A stretch of 7,208 nt of DNA from Candidatus Acidiferrum typicum. GTDB taxonomy: Bacteria > Acidobacteriota > Terriglobia > Acidiferrales > UBA7541. The notes beneath the pieces were generated by a model. That model was not told where the DNA came from, made no database searches, and worked only from the letters and a program-made list of their open reading frames with translations. Position numbers and translations under genes: made by a program. Of this stretch, positions 1 to 5,016 are shown piece by piece; position 1 is the first letter of the stretch; each line of letters starts with the position of its first letter. Location of the stretch: assembly GCA_002478115.1 (NCBI GenBank), contig DLMH01000152.1:1-7208 (forward strand), given 5' to 3'.

Positions 1-179
1 GCCGCTTTGCTCTACTGGCTTACTTCGCATCCGTGTTCGGCAGGCGGTTCGTGACAAGCATGTGGTCGGCGCACACGCTGGTACTTGTAGCGGCTTTTGG
101 TGGTGCGCTCTTGTGTGTCGGACTGCTGGGGTGGCTCGTCTTCAGGAAATCGGAGCCGCATACGCCCTTCGATTTGTAG
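1..179 (+). CDS. C-terminal end of a membrane protein (cut by window edge)
   Basis: The frame is open from base 3 to a TAG at 177-179 and gives the last 58 residues of a protein whose start lies outside the window. It holds one clear hydrophobic span, roughly residues 25-47 of the fragment (LVLVAAFGGALLCVGLLGWLVF). This is followed by a short charged tail, RKSEPHTPFDL, typical of a last transmembrane helix with a cytoplasmic tail. A second weaker hydrophobic stretch precedes it (FALLAYFASVF). This could be the end of a transporter such as an MFS-type permease, but no family motif is left to decide. A perfect hairpin 35 bases after the stop is a plausible transcription end. Confidence 0.6.
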   Translation, partial: RFALLAYFASVFGRRFVTSMWSAHTLVLVAAFGGALLCVGLLGWLVFRKSEPHTPFDL

Positions 180-213
180 CGGTCATTATATATGCCGGAT
201 CCAGATGCCGCAT

Positions 214-246
214 TCAGAGGCGCAGCGCAACTGGCTGCGCCTCTGA
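214..246. terminator. Perfect 13-bp hairpin between convergent genes, probable two-way terminator
   Basis: The arms 214-226 and 234-246 (TCAGAGGCGCAGC and its exact complement) enclose a 7-base loop. It sits between the + strand stop at 179 and the minus-strand stop at 286, so it could end transcription from both sides. There is no T-run on either side, so it is not a classic intrinsic terminator. The position and perfect stem are what support the call. Confidence 0.55.
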
Positions 247-285
247 CGGGAAACGCACATCATGGGATGACGCTTCCCAGACGCT

Positions 286-831
286 CTACTCATGTGCGCA
301 AGTCACGTGGTTGTTCCAGTCCACAAAGTCGCCCTGCGGGTTGTCCCGCCACGCCCAGACGTGAAGCTCGAAAAACGCCGGTATGTTGAACCGGTTTGGG
401 CTGTCGACGTACAGGAACACCTGACCTTCCAAGACGGGTGGACTGGCGTTGTTCTGCAGCCACGTCGTCGCAATGGTAATAAACTCGACGCCGACTAGCT
501 TCATTTGACCGTTCGAAGGCTCATAGATCAGAGCCTGCGGGTGCGCGACGTCAATCGTTCCGTTCAGCAAATTACCATTGACGTAGTGGATGCCCATCGC
601 ACCGTGGTCAGAACCGCTGACGCACCCAAGGAAAGGTTCATACCCGTCCTTGATGGCATTGTTGACGTCGAGGTACTGCTTCGTGGCATCGCGAACCATC
701 TGAACGAGCTTGCTTTGATCTCCCTGTCCTGCTGGCTGCGTTTTTTGCTGAGCCAAGGCAATGGAGGAAAGTGTCAGGATGGCAACCAACAGCGTCGAGC
801 AAGCTGAAGCGACAAACGGTGTCTTTTTCAT
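286..831 (-). CDS. Exported protein of unknown function, 181 aa
   Basis: The start at 831 is fixed by AAGGAG at 841-846, nine bases upstream. Residues 1-27 form a signal peptide: MKK, then a hydrophobic core, then LSSIALA before QQ, with probable cleavage after residue 27. The mature part of about 154 residues has no transmembrane span, so it is probably periplasmic or secreted. It has exactly two cysteines after the signal (C70 and C178), well placed for a disulfide. It is rich in histidine and aromatic residues: SDHGAMGIHYVNG (74-86), FFELHVWAWRDNPQGDF (153-169) and DWNNHVTCAH (171-180). I recognise this pattern (EL-H-W-W-NP-G-F-DWN--V-C) as belonging to an uncharacterised bacterial family; no activity is known to me. 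The clustered histidines could bind a metal, which is inference. The upstream element 901-1003 is shared with the next exported-protein gene. Confidence 0.85.
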   Translation of the reverse strand: MKKTPFVASACSTLLVAILTLSSIALAQQKTQPAGQGDQSKLVQMVRDATKQYLDVNNAIKDGYEPFLGCVSGSDHGAMGIHYVNGNLLNGTIDVAHPQALIYEPSNGQMKLVGVEFITIATTWLQNNASPPVLEGQVFLYVDSPNRFNIPAFFELHVWAWRDNPQGDFVDWNNHVTCAHE

Positions 832-900
832 GTTTCAACTCTCCTTATGTCGAGGAAACTTCCCAGCAACCGCTGTCTTGCACGGTCCCGGACTTTACGT

Positions 901-1003
901 GCCTCTATCTAGTAAGGCGGGAATTGATCGAAAGAAACCGCAATGAAGAAATAAAAAAAAACTTAAGAGCCAATAACCATCATTACACCCGAGGCTAGGT
1001 TTT
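901..1003 (-). repeat. Copy A of a ~100-bp duplicated upstream element
   Basis: This segment matches 1773-1876 over its whole length. The match includes 33 identical bases (910-942 against 1782-1814) and 16 identical bases at the far end (988-1003 against 1861-1876), with scattered substitutions and small gaps between. It ends 70 bases before the start codon of the exported-protein gene at 831, the same distance as copy B has to its own gene. The sequence between the element and each start codon is not conserved. It therefore most likely carries the promoter and operator of that gene. I could not assign -35 and -10 boxes with confidence. Confidence 0.7.
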
Positions 1004-1171
1004 CATCTCGCCGCGGCAGAATTTGAGGACATTCCTGAGCGTGCGGCTTGCTTGAATGACAGCGCGGCTAGCACGTCACAGCAGAACGCGGTTACTGATC
1101 TGGGGATTCCTACGCCTCAACCTTTAGAGTGCTCAGGCAAGCGCGGTGTTCGAGGAAGCACTGAATGCGCT

Positions 1172-1207
1172 CGCCCCACCCTTCATTGTTTTTCGAAGGA
1201 TGGGGCG
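1172..1207. terminator. Long hairpin in the intergenic region, possible terminator
   Basis: The arms 1172-1184 (CGCCCCACCCTTC) and 1195-1207 (GAAGGATGGGGCG) pair over 13 positions with one mismatch (a G-U pair in RNA on one strand) around a 10-base loop. It lies 73 bases past the stop of the minus-strand gene at 1280. No T-run follows on either strand, so it could also be a repeat-type palindrome. The rest of 1004-1279 shows no gene. Confidence 0.4.
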
Positions 1208-1279
1208 CCTTCGGGGAGACTCAAGAAAGAGGAACAGAGTCAAAATCCGTTCCCTCCCGGATACGAGCAAGTTGCTCGT

Positions 1280-1702
1280 CTACTTGGCGGATGCGAGAAG
1301 CGTGAATACTTGCTCGGCGACGTTCCGGGCCTGTAGTTCACCTTCTAGTCTGCTCGCGGGCAACTGGTAGCCAATTCTTCCTTCGCGCTTGATACCGGCA
1401 AGGAAGTACCGGTCGCCGAATTGGTGAAACACAAGCGCCGTCTCTTTGCTCGCGTTCGGCGACTCATCCGCATTGGGAAGGGCGTAGATGTGCTGCTTCC
1501 CGCCGCTAATCGAGAGAACTGTCCGTCCATTGCTCACAACAACTGCGATTATGCATTCGCCCGCTGGCATCGTCTTGCCATTCGCGACGAACTCGAAGGG
1601 GACCTGTGCTTTGATCATGGTGGACGTCTGCGCGTTTACCAACCCCGTCAGCCCGACCAACATCAGGATAAGTAGTGTAGCGGCCTGCTTTTTCATCATC
1701 AT
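1280..1702 (-). CDS. Small exported protein of an Acidobacteriota-type family, 140 aa
   Basis: The frame is open up to 1765, but AGGAG at 1711-1715 lies eight bases before the first codon of an ATG-ATG-ATG run, so the start is placed at 1702. Residues 1-24 are a signal peptide: MMMKK, hydrophobic core, then GLVNA before QT. The mature protein of about 116 residues opens with KAQVPFEFVANGKTMPAGE (31-49). It continues with ETALVFHQFGDRYFLAGI (87-104) and ends with YQLPASRLEGEL (112-123). These three blocks match, by recognition, a family of small exported proteins present in many copies in Acidobacteriota, with no known function. The position corresponding to tyrosine in the usual PAGEY is cysteine here (C50), the only cysteine of the mature protein. 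It is divergent from the broken sigma factor gene and carries upstream copy B of the duplicated element. Confidence 0.88.
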   Translation of the reverse strand: MMMKKQAATLLILMLVGLTGLVNAQTSTMIKAQVPFEFVANGKTMPAGECIIAVVVSNGRTVLSISGGKQHIYALPNADESPNASKETALVFHQFGDRYFLAGIKREGRIGYQLPASRLEGELQARNVAEQVFTLLASAK

Positions 1703-1710
1703 TTTGTTTT

Positions 1711-1715
1711 CTCCT
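1711..1715 (-). promoter_or_regulatory. Ribosome binding site that fixes the start at 1702
   Basis: AGGAG on the minus strand is eight bases from the first ATG of the ATG triplet run at 1694-1702. No such site precedes the longer open frame start at 1765, so the shorter protein beginning with the signal peptide is chosen. Confidence 0.75.
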
Positions 1716-1772
1716 GTTGTGAAGTATTGTGGAGGCGCGCCTTCTGAGCTTCTTGCTAAAGCCAAGCCGCAT

Positions 1773-1876
1773 GCCTCTATTTAGTAAGGCGGGAATTGAT
1801 CGAAAGAAACCGCAGTCGAGGAATCAAAAGAACTAAGACGCCAACAACCGTCATTGCACACCCGAGGCTAGGTTTT
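1773..1876 (-). repeat. Copy B of a ~100-bp duplicated upstream element
   Basis: This is the partner of 901-1003. It ends 71 bases before the start codon at 1702, in the same orientation and at the same distance as copy A has to its gene. It also lies between this gene and the divergent broken sigma factor gene starting at 1917. It may therefore once have served both directions. Confidence 0.7.
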
Positions 1877-1916
1877 AGCGTGTTCTCGTTGTAATGTTTG
1901 ACACCTTGGGGGATAG

Positions 1917-2470
1917 ATGGGGCTGCCTTCTAGTCATGAGGTCACGCGCCTACTCAAAGCCTGGAGTGGCGGAGACGAAGAGGCGCTGGAGAAGCTCACG
2001 CCACTGGTGTACAGGCAATTGCACGAGATCGCGCAGCGCTATATGGCCGGAGAACGCGCTGGTCAACGAAGCCTATCTACGGTTGGTGGACTGTGGAAAG
2101 GTAAACTGGCAGGACCGGGCTCATTTCTTCGCCGTATCAGCGCAGTTGATGCGGCGCATCCTCATCGATTTTGCCCGCTCGCGCGGTTATTTGAAGCGCG
2201 GAGGTGCCGTTCCTCACATTTCTCTGGAAGAAGCTCCGTCGGTATGCAATGAACCTGATGTGAATCTGGTGGCCCTAGACGATGCCTAGAAGGCATTGTC
2301 TGCGGTTGATGAAAGAAAAAGCAAAGTTTGTGGAGCTGAAGTTCTTCGGCGGATTGAATGTCGAAGAAACGGCAGAAGTATTGGGTATTTCGAGCGACAC
2401 CGTAATTCGGGACAGGCGATTGGCCAAAATCTGGCTTTTGCGAGGGGCTCAACCCGTGAACGGCAGCTAG
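1917..2470 (+). pseudogene. Broken ECF RNA polymerase sigma factor (TIGR02999 type)
   Basis: Three pieces in three frames together rebuild an ECF sigma factor of about 185 residues. Piece one starts at ATG 1917, behind a purine-rich GGGGGA at 1908-1913. It reads SSHEVTRLLKAWSGGDEEAL and then LVYRQLHEIAQRYMAGER, up to about 2057. Piece two continues from 2056 in the next frame with ALVNEAYLRLVD, NWQDRAHFFAVSAQLMRRIL and LVALDDA, then hits TAG at 2287-2289. Piece three resumes after a T-run at 2327-2329 with VELKFFGGLNVEETAEVLG and ends at 2470. Comparison with the family from memory indicates three lesions: loss of about 26 bp (the PGHTLQTT stretch) near 2055, a sense-to-amber change where leucine is usual, and one extra T in the 2327-2329 run. 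The last piece holds region 4, the -35-binding helix-turn-helix. The product cannot be functional. Confidence 0.85.
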
Positions 2471-2679
2471 CAGAGTCGCAGCTGTTTCCGTCATGCAATG
2501 ATTCTCGGACACTTCGGTTTATCCGACTGCCTTTTAGGATCCTAAATCGGTATTTCCTTCTCGGCCCAAGAACGTTTCCGATTCTCCATCCAATTCCTGC
2601 TCAGGTCAATGTGGATCGATTTCATCGGTTGTTGAGACATGGCGTTCACACTAACTTTGTAGCTCTATTTACGACAAGG
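2471..2679. other. Intergenic stretch without a recognisable gene
   Basis: It holds no open frame with protein-like composition and a ribosome site on either strand. At 2656-2667 the sequence GCTCTATTTACG resembles part of the duplicated upstream element (CCTCTATTTAG at 1774-1784). The match is short and nothing follows it downstream on the minus strand. Confidence 0.4.
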
Positions 2680-2892
2680 CTACCGCTCTGAACGTTGAGT
2701 GCACCAAATGGACCCCTTCCTGATGTAGGCAAGGGGATTCGGTTTGTTTCGCCATCTTCCTTCCTTGAGAATTGTTTGCACGGCTGATACATACACAACC
2801 TTCAACCGAAGCAACCCTAGAAATTCCCGCCACTCTTTCTCACACTCCTCGTATGGCTTCGACGAGATCGTTTCGAGCAAGGTTGTGGTCAT
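2680..2892 (-). CDS. Possible 70-aa hypothetical protein, probably a shortened remnant
   Basis: The open frame extends upstream to 3402, but that part lies antisense-frame inside the DUF899 gene and has no protein character. The plausible part starts at ATG 2892 and reads MTTTLLETI, KPYEECEKEWREFLGLLRLKV, VQTILKEGRWRNKPNPLAYIRK, then stops soon after with CTQRSER. The motif EGRWR--NPLAYIRK resembles short Acidobacteriota proteins I have a feeling for but cannot name. A loose likeness to the NP-AYL segment of sigma-70 region 2 is not enough to assign a function. The basic end right after the motif suggests truncation. No good ribosome site precedes 2892; the nearest GGAG is more than 20 bases away. 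It may be a decayed gene. Confidence 0.4.
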   Translation of the reverse strand: MTTTLLETISSKPYEECEKEWREFLGLLRLKVVYVSAVQTILKEGRWRNKPNPLAYIRKGSIWCTQRSER

Positions 2893-2955
2893 CCATGACA
2901 ACCGCAATTGTGCGCTCCGAAAAGGAGAATGCAAAGAGAACATAGAAACGGTTAT

Positions 2956-2964
2956 TGTGGATAA
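2956..2964 (-). promoter_or_regulatory. Single perfect consensus DnaA box
   Basis: TTATCCACA reads on the minus strand at 2956-2964, with further similar but imperfect words just beside it (TGTGGAC at 2967-2973, GGATAA at 2978-2983). It sits about 65 bases upstream of the 70-codon frame. One box does not make an origin, and chance occurrence is possible. Confidence 0.25.
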
Positions 2965-3074
2965 GTTGTGGACGGTTGGATAAGCCGAGTACTCGGCGCC
3001 TTGCAATGTTCGAGCCGTGGCCGCTATCAAGGCTTCGCTGACGGATATTGGCAATTCACCGTCGCAGGAGCTGT

Positions 3075-3824
3075 TTAGCGGGGCGTGGTGCCGAGGTTGT
3101 CGGAGCGTCCGGCCTTCAGGCGAGACCACTGGGCGATGGGACGTCCATCGATACGGTAAGGGTGCTCGCCTTTCGGCCACTGTGGCCAGCCAGCCGGCGA
3201 GTCCTCCCACCTCTCCTGCCGCCCGTAGACGGTCAAGTCGAGCAACCGATAGCTGGTATCCATAGCCTCGACGCCGCGTCTCGTCGTCCAGTAAGTCTCG
3301 AAGACCTTGGAGCCTTGTCGCAGGTAGCAAACGATGTGCATCATGCCTACGCGGCGTCCAACCAAGAGGGTCTCGAGCGAGTCTCGGGGGGCCGAGTACC
3401 AAGGCATCTCCCAGCCCATAAAGTCACGGTACCGGGCGCTCTCTTCATAAGGGCCTTGACAGAACGTGGCGTAAGTGACGTCGCGCGAATGAATCAAGGA
3501 CAGCTCGCAGACCTCTGATGTACAGAAGGTGCAACCCTCGCACTGCTCCGGCGCAGGGTGGCCGGTGTGCCACATGAAGTAGTAGGCGATGAGCATCCGG
3601 CGTCCCTCAAACGCGTCCAATAGTGTCACCTCCCCACGTTTGCCGATGAGCGGTATGGCGCTATCCACCTCGACCATGGGGAGCCGTCGGCGGGCGGCTG
3701 CAATGGCGTCGCCTTCTCTTGTGTGAGCCTTTTCCCGAACCCGCAATGCGTCCAGCTCAGCCTGAAACGTCGCGCGATCGACTATCTTAGGAGCTCCAAG
3801 TTCATCTCTCATGATGTCTGTCAT
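3075..3824 (-). CDS. DUF899 family protein, thioredoxin-like, 249 aa
   Basis: The start at 3824 is supported by GGAG at 3831-3834, six bases upstream. DUF899 proteins are a poorly studied family placed among thioredoxin-like folds; no substrate is established. Family marks seen here are VTLLDAFEGRRMLIAYYFMW (66-85), MGWEMPWYS (136-144), and GRQERWEDSPAGWPQ (201-215) near the end. An unusual cysteine group, C95-x2-C98-x2-C101 plus C106 (CEGCTFCTSEVC), stands where thioredoxin folds carry their active CxxC. This suggests a redox or metal-binding site, which is inference. The length is normal for the family. It is a diverged paralogue of the gene at 3972-4766, 147 bases downstream of it on the same strand, and probably shares its transcript. 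The leader holds a strong AGGAGGAG at 3873-3880 feeding a 19-codon frame (3802-3861) that overlaps this start. Confidence 0.9.
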   Translation of the reverse strand: MTDIMRDELGAPKIVDRATFQAELDALRVREKAHTREGDAIAAARRRLPMVEVDSAIPLIGKRGEVTLLDAFEGRRMLIAYYFMWHTGHPAPEQCEGCTFCTSEVCELSLIHSRDVTYATFCQGPYEESARYRDFMGWEMPWYSAPRDSLETLLVGRRVGMMHIVCYLRQGSKVFETYWTTRRGVEAMDTSYRLLDLTVYGRQERWEDSPAGWPQWPKGEHPYRIDGRPIAQWSRLKAGRSDNLGTTPR

Positions 3825-3886
3825 CGTTGTCTCCGTCAGCGCGTGGGGGCGCTGTTTTCATTTTCCTAAGATCTCCTCCTGGCTAT

Positions 3887-3907
3887 GCTCCGCGCATCCT
3901 GCGGAGC
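3887..3907. other. Short perfect hairpin between the two DUF899 genes
   Basis: The 7-bp arms GCTCCGC (3887-3893) and GCGGAGC (3901-3907) enclose a 7-base loop. It lies in the 147-base gap between the two DUF899 genes. No T-run follows it in the direction of transcription, so it may lower rather than end expression of the second gene. The evidence is weak. Confidence 0.3.
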
Positions 3908-3971
3908 ACTCGTGAAGGTCCAGTGCGAAAAAGCGTCGGCGGCTCGAAGGCGGCGAAGTGGCGCCCTTCTT

Positions 3972-4766
3972 TTAGCTCGCTTTCGCCTCTGCGTCGCGCC
4001 TTCGGGAAGCGGCTCCTTGAGGATCGGTGATTATATCCACCCACTTCGGGTCAGGCGAGGCCTCGGCGTCGTAGTTGTCGTGCCAGTTCCACCACTTGTA
4101 CGGCGGGGTCTGGGGGTAACCTTCTGGCGAGTCCTCCCAAATCTCCTGACGGCCGAGTTGCGTGATGTCGAGGTAGCTCCAGGTGGTCCCCATCGCCTCG
4201 TCGCCGCGACCGTTGATGAAGTATGTGCGGAACACCCGTTCGCCGTCGCGGAAGAACACGTTGTGGCCGTGCCATTCAGCGACGCCGAAGTCCGCGTCGA
4301 AGCCGTCGGTGATGGTGTACCAGGGCATCTCCCAGCCCATCCGCGCCTTCAGGCGCGCGATGTCCTCCTGCGGCGCGCGTGAGGCGTAGACGAGGGTGGT
4401 GTCGCGGGCGTTCAGATGGGCCAGATGGGCGACCTGATCGGCGCCCAACGAGCAGCCGCGGCAGGCGTGCTCGGGCCAGCCGAACACTCCAGGCTCGAAG
4501 AAGGCGCGATAGACGATTAACTGACGGCGGCCCTCGAACAAATCGATCAGGCTTACCTTGCCCTTGGGTCCGTCGAACTCGTATTTCTTGTCCACAGCCT
4601 GCCAAGGCATCCGCCGGCGCTCGGCGGCCAGCGCATCACGCGACCGGGTGAAGGCCTTCTCCTTCACGAGGAGCTGCTGCCGCGCAGCCTCCCACTCTTG
4701 CTTCGACACGATCGGGGGTGTCTTCATCTCGAGATGCTCTTTCGCGTGCTCCTTGTTCGTCGACAT
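3972..4766 (-). CDS. DUF899 family protein, thioredoxin-like, 264 aa
   Basis: Two in-frame ATGs exist at 4772 and 4766. AAGGAG at 4775-4780 is two bases from the first and eight from the second, so 4766 (MSTNKEH) is chosen. Domain marks in order are FDGPKGKVSLIDLFEGRRQLIV (64-85), C102-x2-C105 in HACRGCSLGADQV, MGWEMPWYT (143-151), FFRDGERVFRTYF (171-183) and GRQEIWEDSPEGYPQ (205-219). The family is assigned to the thioredoxin-like fold; the CxxC lies at the expected place after the first strand and points to redox or metal binding (inference). A tail rich in Trp and Tyr, then charged residues, closes the protein. Its ribosome site lies inside the end of the 50-aa gene just upstream, and the start is two bases past that gene's stop, so translation is probably coupled. 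It has only two of the cysteines seen in its paralogue at 3075-3824. Confidence 0.92.
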   Translation of the reverse strand: MSTNKEHAKEHLEMKTPPIVSKQEWEAARQQLLVKEKAFTRSRDALAAERRRMPWQAVDKKYEFDGPKGKVSLIDLFEGRRQLIVYRAFFEPGVFGWPEHACRGCSLGADQVAHLAHLNARDTTLVYASRAPQEDIARLKARMGWEMPWYTITDGFDADFGVAEWHGHNVFFRDGERVFRTYFINGRGDEAMGTTWSYLDITQLGRQEIWEDSPEGYPQTPPYKWWNWHDNYDAEASPDPKWVDIITDPQGAASRRRDAEAKAS

Positions 4767-4768
4767 TT

Positions 4769-4921
4769 TCATTTCTCCTTGTTATTCAAATTTGAAACGA
4801 TTTCTTCTTCTTCTGCTGCGTTCTTTTTGCGAGAAACTTTCACAGCCAATGCTGCTAGACCACCGGTAGAAACCGCCCCGGCGACGACTACTCCCATGGT
4901 TGCCAAACAGAATGGGCACAT
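4769..4921 (-). CDS. Small membrane protein with N-terminal CPFC motif, 50 aa
   Basis: This short gene begins at ATG 4921, five bases after a full AGGAGGT site (4927-4933), and ends at TGA 4769-4771. The protein starts MCPFCLATMG, so a CxxC pair stands at residues 2 and 5. A small-residue hydrophobic helix of about 20 residues follows (7-28, VVVAGAVSTGGLAALAV), and then a charged tail, KVSRKKNAAEEEE, ending NNKEK. By the positive-inside rule the tail should be cytoplasmic and the CPFC end at or beyond the outer face. The lack of a longer N-terminus leaves this open. The last codons contain the ribosome site of the DUF899 gene, whose start is two bases downstream. Its partner role with DUF899 is inferred from this coupling. 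I recall similar CPFCL-plus-helix peptides beside DUF899 genes but know of no tested function. Confidence 0.85.
   Translation of the reverse strand: MCPFCLATMGVVVAGAVSTGGLAALAVKVSRKKNAAEEEEIVSNLNNKEK
4775..4780 (-). promoter_or_regulatory. Ribosome binding site inside the 50-aa gene; decides the DUF899 start
   Basis: AAGGAG overlaps codons for Lys-Glu near the end of the 50-aa protein. With two bases to ATG 4772 and eight to ATG 4766, it favours the latter. Its place inside the upstream gene supports translational coupling. Confidence 0.7.
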
Positions 4922-4926
4922 CGTTT

Positions 4927-4933
4927 ACCTCCT
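4927..4933 (-). promoter_or_regulatory. Full-length AGGAGGT ribosome binding site of the 50-aa gene
   Basis: AGGAGGT lies five bases from the start codon at 4921. It is the strongest ribosome site in the window and the main proof that the 50-codon frame is translated. Confidence 0.8.
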
Positions 4934-4970
4934 CGGTGGCCAACTTGACCGTTAAGCCGCCTCTATAGAG

Positions 4971-5000
4971 ATGACGGGTAGGGTGGCGTGATTTCGACAG
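4971..5000 (-). promoter_or_regulatory. ECF42-type promoter for the CPFC/DUF899 unit
   Basis: The minus strand reads CTGTCGAA (4993-5000), 15 bases, then CCGTCAT (4971-4977). The promoter at 6664-6693 has the same two words with the same gap. I recall TGTCGA at -35 and CGTC or CGAC at -10 as the reported signature of ECF42 targets, and the ECF42 gene ends only 17 bases upstream of this site. The predicted transcript would start near 4965 and give a leader of about 45 bases to ATG 4921. A 10-bp palindrome, CTCTATAGAG (4961-4970), lies right at the predicted start. Confidence 0.8.
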
Positions 5001-5016
5001 GGAGAATAAAAAAAAA

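Noticed and set aside
401..407. Other TGTCGA words (e.g. near 402, 2358, 4166, 4762) as further ECF42 promoters
   Set aside because: They lie inside genes or the pseudogene and none has CGTC or CGAC at the 17-base distance found in the two real sites.
1894..2289. 131-codon frame starting at 1894 as an intact protein
   Set aside because: The first half is out of frame with the sigma factor sequence that begins at 1917. It becomes sigma-like only after the deletion point, so it is part of the pseudogene.
2287..2289. Amber readthrough or programmed frameshift rescuing the sigma factor
   Set aside because: A missing stretch of about 26 bp plus a separate one-base insertion make regulated recoding very unlikely. 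Decay explains all three changes.
2680..3402. Full 240-codon minus-strand frame as one gene
   Set aside because: Its first half lies inside the DUF899 gene in another frame on the same strand and has no protein-like blocks. Only the part from 2892 onward is kept as a doubtful short gene.
3887..3907. Hairpin as a terminator between the DUF899 genes
   Set aside because: The stem is only 7 bp and no T-run follows on the minus strand.
4698..4955. Plus-strand frames across the CPFC peptide region
   Set aside because: They are antisense to two well-supported minus-strand genes and their poly-Ser/Phe runs are the complement of the Glu run and A-rich leader.
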